Positions 6,646-9,997 of a stretch of DNA of 9,997 nt are shown in pieces (position 1 is the first letter of the stretch; every line of letters begins with the position of its first letter). Below the pieces are notes generated by a model that saw only the letters and a list, made by a program, of their open reading frames with translations, was not told where the DNA came from and searched no databases. The DNA lies in the NCBI RefSeq assembly GCF_900316895.1, contig NZ_ONER01000065.1, positions 1-9,997 of the forward strand, in the 5' to 3' direction. The position numbers and the translations under genes are program-made. Source of the stretch: an uncultured Methanobrevibacter sp. (GTDB lineage Archaea > Methanobacteriota > Methanobacteria > Methanobacteriales > Methanobacteriaceae).

Positions 6646-7764
6646 ATGAAAGTTGAAGATTTTATAAATGTCTTGGATTGTGATTTTTACACCGGTGTTC
6701 CGGACTCACAGCTTAAGGCATTGTGCAACTATTTAATGAATGTTTATGGAATTGATGAAAAGCACCATATTATAGCTGCAAATGAAGGAAATTGTACTGC
6801 ACTTGCAGCTGGCTATCATTTGGCAACCGGCAAGGTGCCATTGATTTATATGCAAAACAGTGGTGAAGGAAACATTATCAATCCCACAGCATCCCTTTTA
6901 AATGATAAAGTCTATGCAATTCCAGCTATTTTTGTAATTGGCTGGAGAGGCCAACCTGGAATTCATGATGAGCCTCAACATATTTATCAGGGTCAAATAA
7001 CCTGTGATTTGCTTGATTTGATGGATATTGAGAATTTTACGATAGATACTGACACCACAATAGAAGAGCTTGAAAATGTCATGAAGGAATATGAAAAGCT
7101 CCTAAAAGATGGTAAACAGGTTGCATTTGTTGTTAAAAAAGGCGCTTTATCATATGACGGCGAAATAAAATATCAGAATGATAATGATATGGTTAGAGAA
7201 GAGATAATCGAGCATATTGTTAATGTAACCGGTGAAAATCCGATTATTTCAACTACAGGTAAAGCCAGCAGGGAACTGTTTGAAATAAGGGAAAGAAATA
7301 ATCAATCTCATAAATATGACTTTTTGACTGTCGGTTCTATGGGCCATACCTCTTCAATTGCATTGGGCGTAGCAATCAACAAACCTGATGAGAAAGTCTG
7401 GTGTATAGATGGTGACGGTTCACTTTTGATGCATATGGGGGCCATGGCAGTCGTGGGCAATTTTAATCCAAAAAATCTCGTTCATGTTGTTATCAATAAT
7501 GAGGCTCATGAAACTGTCGGCGGAATGCCTACTGCAGTGAACAAAACCGATTTGGTTGAGGTTGCAAAGGCTTGCGGATATTCATATGCCGTCACAGTTG
7601 ATAACTTCAAAAGATTGGATGAAGAGCTTAATAAGGTAAAATCTCTAGATAAGTTATCCTTCATTGAAATCAAATCTTCGATTGGAGCAAGAGATGATTT
7701 GGGAAGGCCAACTACAACCGCAATCGAGAATAAGGAAAATTTCATGGAATTTTTAGGCAATTAG
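6646..7764 (+). CDS. ppd: Phosphonopyruvate decarboxylase
   Basis: The 372-residue enzyme depends on thiamine diphosphate and Mg2+ and converts phosphonopyruvate to phosphonoacetaldehyde and CO2, making the PEP mutase step effectively irreversible. It shows GVPDSQLKAL (residues 17-26), the cofactor-activating glutamate E47 in AANEGNCTA, WRGQPGIHDEPQHIYQG (100-116), which is highly typical of this enzyme, and the diphosphate-binding motif GDGS (256-259) with the paired NN at 284-285. The related sulfopyruvate decarboxylase of methanogen coenzyme M synthesis is often split into two roughly 170-residue subunits; the single chain of about 370 residues and the PEP mutase upstream argue for phosphonopyruvate. 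It starts one base after the previous stop with only a weak ribosome site, so translational coupling is likely. Base composition is intermediate between the GC-richer genes before it and the AT-rich LicD after it. Confidence 0.92.
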   Translation: MKVEDFINVLDCDFYTGVPDSQLKALCNYLMNVYGIDEKHHIIAANEGNCTALAAGYHLATGKVPLIYMQNSGEGNIINPTASLLNDKVYAIPAIFVIGWRGQPGIHDEPQHIYQGQITCDLLDLMDIENFTIDTDTTIEELENVMKEYEKLLKDGKQVAFVVKKGALSYDGEIKYQNDNDMVREEIIEHIVNVTGENPIISTTGKASRELFEIRERNNQSHKYDFLTVGSMGHTSSIALGVAINKPDEKVWCIDGDGSLLMHMGAMAVVGNFNPKNLVHVVINNEAHETVGGMPTAVNKTDLVEVAKACGYSYAVTVDNFKRLDEELNKVKSLDKLSFIEIKSSIGARDDLGRPTTTAIENKENFMEFLGN

Positions 7765-7772
7765 GTGGTAAA

Positions 7773-8615
7773 TTGAAATACACAGAGTATGATGACAAAA
7801 CTTTAAAACACTTGCAAAGCTTAGAATTAATGATTTTAAAGGATTTCATCAAATTTTGTGAAAAGAACAATCTGACCTATTATATTTATGCTGGTTCTAT
7901 GCTTGGAGCTATTAGGCATAACGGTTTTATTCCATGGGATGATGATTTGGATGTTGTTATGTTTAGGGATGATTATGAAAGATTTAAAAAGGTTTTTTTA
8001 GCTTCTCCAAATGAAAAATACAAATTGCTCTCAAGTGAGACTGAAGATGACTATTTCCATACTCTTTCAAAATTAATGTTGAAGGATACTCTTTTTGAGG
8101 AAAAATGGGTTGATCAGGTCGATTTCCATGTAGGAATCAATATTGATATTTTTGTTTTAGACGATTTGAGTGATGATAATTTTAAAAGAAATTATCAACT
8201 TAAAAAAGCCTTTTTATACAATAAGCTTTTGATAATGTCCAAAATTAAATTAGATGATTTGCCATTTTTAACCAAAACAATCACGCATCTTGGCCATTAT
8301 ATATTGAAATTATTTAGAGTTAAACCATCTACTCTTCACAAAAGATGTTTAAACTTTTTAATGAAATATAAAAATCCAAATTCCAGGCATGTTTTTGACA
8401 TTTCTGCAACAGCAGAAGAATATCCTCAGATATATCTTAAAGATGATTTTAAAGATATAATTAAAGTTAAATTTGAAGATATTGAAGTTAATGTTCCTAA
8501 AAATTATGATAATATCTTAAAAAGTTTATATGGTGATTATATGCAATTGCCTCCTGAAGAGGATAGATACAATCACATTACTGAACATTTAGACTTCGGA
8601 CCATATGCCGATTAA
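7773..8615 (+). CDS. LicD-family phosphotransferase (second copy, TTG start)
   Basis: The 280-residue LicD protein is paralogous to the one at 686. It has GAIRHNGFIPWDDDLD (residues 45-60) with the acidic catalytic cluster, GINIDIFVLDD (121-131), and YGDYMQLPPEEDRYNH (253-268), including the terminal His missing from the first copy. The start is taken as TTG at 7773 because AGGTGG (7763-7768) lies 4 bases upstream and the residues after it align with the N-terminus of the first copy (LKHL...LMILKD). The first in-frame ATG is about 20 codons later and would cut off this conserved part. It follows phosphonopyruvate decarboxylase by 8 bases and is the last gene of the operon. Expected role: transfer of an activated phospho- or phosphono-group from a CMP carrier to a surface glycan. 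The family is clear, the donor is inferred. Confidence 0.87.
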   Translation: MKYTEYDDKTLKHLQSLELMILKDFIKFCEKNNLTYYIYAGSMLGAIRHNGFIPWDDDLDVVMFRDDYERFKKVFLASPNEKYKLLSSETEDDYFHTLSKLMLKDTLFEEKWVDQVDFHVGINIDIFVLDDLSDDNFKRNYQLKKAFLYNKLLIMSKIKLDDLPFLTKTITHLGHYILKLFRVKPSTLHKRCLNFLMKYKNPNSRHVFDISATAEEYPQIYLKDDFKDIIKVKFEDIEVNVPKNYDNILKSLYGDYMQLPPEEDRYNHITEHLDFGPYAD

Positions 8616-8630
8616 TTTTATTCTGCATTG

Positions 8631-8661
8631 TCAAAATCATGTTTTGAATAAAAATCTTTTT
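8631..8661 (+). terminator. Possible operon terminator: weak hairpin followed by T tract
   Basis: TCAAAA (8631-8636) pairs with TTTTGA (8642-8647) around TCATG, and a T-rich run (TCTTTTT, 8655-8661) follows. The stem is all A/T except one pair, so the T tract is the more credible archaeal signal. It lies 15 bases after the second LicD gene. Confidence 0.3.
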
Positions 8662-8667
8662 ATATTA
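8657..8667 (+). promoter_or_regulatory. TATA-like region for topA
   Basis: TTTTTATATTA lies about 60 bases before the topA ATG, and a second candidate AAATATATTTA lies at 8680-8690. Either could serve, predicting starts near 8687 or 8710. A weak AGGGT ribosome site (8707-8711) would be kept only with the upstream box. Which box is used cannot be told from the sequence. Confidence 0.3.
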
Positions 8668-8720
8668 TTAATTTCATTAAAATATATTTAATAAAAAATT
8701 TTAGATAGGGTAAGAGTATA

Positions 8721-9997
8721 ATGCATGAAGTAATAATTTGCGAAAAACCGAGTTCAGCAGAAAAGATAGCAAAAGCACTTTCACCAAGTGCTAAAAAGAA
8801 AGTATACAACAAGAAAGTCAAGTATTGGGAACTTAAACGGGATGAAAAGGACATTACAGTCGTTTCAGGTGTCGGTCACCTTTACTCACTGATTCCCAAA
8901 AAACAGAAATACAAGGTATCATTTGACCTTCACTGGGTTCCTGCCCATGAGGCAAGCAAGGCTAGCGGTTTTACCAAAAACTATCTGAATGCAATAAAGA
9001 AATTCGGAAAGAACGCCGATTCATACATTCATGCCTGCGATTACGATGTTGAAGGGACACTCATCGGATACAATGCCCTTAAATATGCATGCGGTGAAGA
9101 CTCTTTAAATAAAGCTTCCAGGATGAAATTCTCCACTTTGACCAAAAAGGACATTCTGGATGCCTATGAAAACAGGATTAACATTGACATGCACCAGGTG
9201 GACAACGGTATCGCAAGACACATCCTTGACTATTACTTTGGAATGAATATTTCAATAGCCCTATCAGATTCAGTCAAGAAAACCAAGCACAGATTCTTAA
9301 AATTGTCCGTAGGACGTGTACAGACTCCTACATTATCCATTTTAGTTGACCGGGAAAAGGAAATCAGGGAATTCGTACCTGAGCCTTTCTGGAACATAAA
9401 AGCTATTCTTGACTTTGAAGACATTGAAATCAAGCATGTTGACGGAAACATCTTTGACAAGGCAAGGGCAGAAGAGATCTTTGCCAAATGTGACGGCAAG
9501 GATGCAACAGTCGACAAAATCACATTTACCAAATCAAAAACAAAGCCTCCGGTGCCGTTTAACTTAAGCGGTCTTCAGGCTGAGGCTTATAACGTATTCG
9601 GATTTTCACCTAAAAGGACTCAGGTTGCAGCACAAAACCTATACAGTGCAGGTTACACTTCCTATCCGAGAACATCCTCACAGGTACTGCCTGAAAGCCT
9701 TGGATTTAAGGACATATTCAAGCAATTGGCAAAAAGCCATGAGTTCAAACCGCACATAGACAAGCTGCCGTCAAAACTGGTGCCTCACAACGGTAAGAAA
9801 ACCGATGCGGCTCACCCGCCTATTCACCCGACAGGAATCCTGCCAACCAGTCTGAATAAGGATGAGCAGAAAATCTACAGCTTAATCGTTTACAGGTTCA
9901 TTGCAGTATTCTTTGAATCAGCGGAATTCGAGGCAATGAGGACAACCCTGGACATTGAAGGCGAGAAGTTCAAGTTCAACAGAAGACGAGTGACTCA
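8721..9997 (+). CDS. topA: DNA topoisomerase I, archaeal type IA, N-terminal 425 residues (3' end outside the window)
   Basis: Reading from the ATG at 8721 gives 425 complete codons open to the window edge. The protein relaxes negatively supercoiled DNA by single-strand passage. The TOPRIM domain carries E8 in VIICEKPSSAEKIA and the metal-binding D107, D109 and E111 in ACDYDVEGTLIGYN, a form typical of archaeal enzymes. KLSVGRVQTPTL (about 194-205) is a conserved type IA motif. The catalytic tyrosine is Y315 in GYTSYPRTSSQ, and TDAAHPPIHPTG (about 360-371) is the other hallmark. About 700 residues are expected for the family, so the last DNA-binding and zinc-ribbon part is missing here. It is a housekeeping gene, separated from the phosphonate operon by 105 bases. 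Confidence 0.95.
   Translation, partial: MHEVIICEKPSSAEKIAKALSPSAKKKVYNKKVKYWELKRDEKDITVVSGVGHLYSLIPKKQKYKVSFDLHWVPAHEASKASGFTKNYLNAIKKFGKNADSYIHACDYDVEGTLIGYNALKYACGEDSLNKASRMKFSTLTKKDILDAYENRINIDMHQVDNGIARHILDYYFGMNISIALSDSVKKTKHRFLKLSVGRVQTPTLSILVDREKEIREFVPEPFWNIKAILDFEDIEIKHVDGNIFDKARAEEIFAKCDGKDATVDKITFTKSKTKPPVPFNLSGLQAEAYNVFGFSPKRTQVAAQNLYSAGYTSYPRTSSQVLPESLGFKDIFKQLAKSHEFKPHIDKLPSKLVPHNGKKTDAAHPPIHPTGILPTSLNKDEQKIYSLIVYRFIAVFFESAEFEAMRTTLDIEGEKFKFNRRRVT

Noticed and set aside
6275..7760. Minus-strand open frames at 6275-6490 and 7506-7760
   Set aside because: They lie opposite the dehydrogenase and phosphonopyruvate decarboxylase genes, whose frames carry clear function, and have no motifs of their own.
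6646..7764. Sulfopyruvate decarboxylase of coenzyme M synthesis instead of phosphonopyruvate decarboxylase
   Set aside because: The host is a methanogen, so this was considered. The GIHDEPQH segment and the PEP mutase in the same operon favour phosphonopyruvate.
8660..9532. Minus-strand open frames at 8660-8854 (hydrophobic) and 9233-9532
   Set aside because: Both lie largely inside topA, whose plus-strand frame has all type IA topoisomerase motifs. The hydrophobic look of the first is a by-product of reading Lys/Glu-rich codons in reverse.
1..9997. tRNA or rRNA genes, CRISPR arrays, insertion sequences, attachment sites
   Set aside because: I saw no cloverleaf-like segment, regular direct repeats with spacers, transposase motifs or terminal inverted repeats. 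The only long direct similarity is between the two LicD genes.

Overview
The window looks like part of a methanogenic archaeon of the Methanobacteriales, most likely Methanobrevibacter or a close relative. The DNA is AT-rich. Upstream regions carry archaeal TATA-like boxes rather than bacterial -35/-10 elements. Several ribosome sites read AGGTGA or AGGTGG, and the last gene is an archaeal-type DNA topoisomerase I with a DYDxEG TOPRIM motif. The genus is an inference from reading, not from a database search.

Layout. Positions 1-528 (minus strand) hold the start of a glycosyltransferase resembling the GT52/polysialyltransferase group. A 157-base divergent intergenic region follows, with a perfect 8-bp inverted repeat. 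Next is a LicD-family gene (686-1507), probably with its own promoter and terminator. A tightly packed operon runs from 1646 to 8615: a phosphoenolpyruvate (PEP) mutase with an N-terminal HxGH nucleotidyltransferase domain, a calcineurin-like metallophosphoesterase, an extended-SDR epimerase/dehydratase, a MobA/LicC/PntC-like nucleotidyltransferase, an unassigned Rossmann-fold dehydrogenase-like protein, phosphonopyruvate decarboxylase, and a second LicD paralogue. The window closes with the first 425 codons of topA (8721 onward), a housekeeping gene outside the island.

How the genes may work together. PEP mutase makes phosphonopyruvate from PEP, and phosphonopyruvate decarboxylase pulls that unfavourable reaction forward to phosphonoacetaldehyde. 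These two steps are secure from motifs. The rest is inference: the dehydrogenase may convert phosphonoacetaldehyde (or phosphonopyruvate) to the final phosphonate, the LicC/PntC-like enzyme may activate it as a CMP-phosphonate, and the LicD proteins may transfer it to a cell-surface glycan, as LicC and LicD do with phosphocholine in bacteria. No aminoethylphosphonate transaminase or iron-dependent phosphonoacetaldehyde reductase is present in the window, so the end product is open.

The main anomaly is an apparent 2-base GT duplication (1704-1707) in the PEP mutase gene. It falls exactly before the second histidine codon of the HxGH motif and separates the well-supported start at 1646 from the intact PEP mutase frame.
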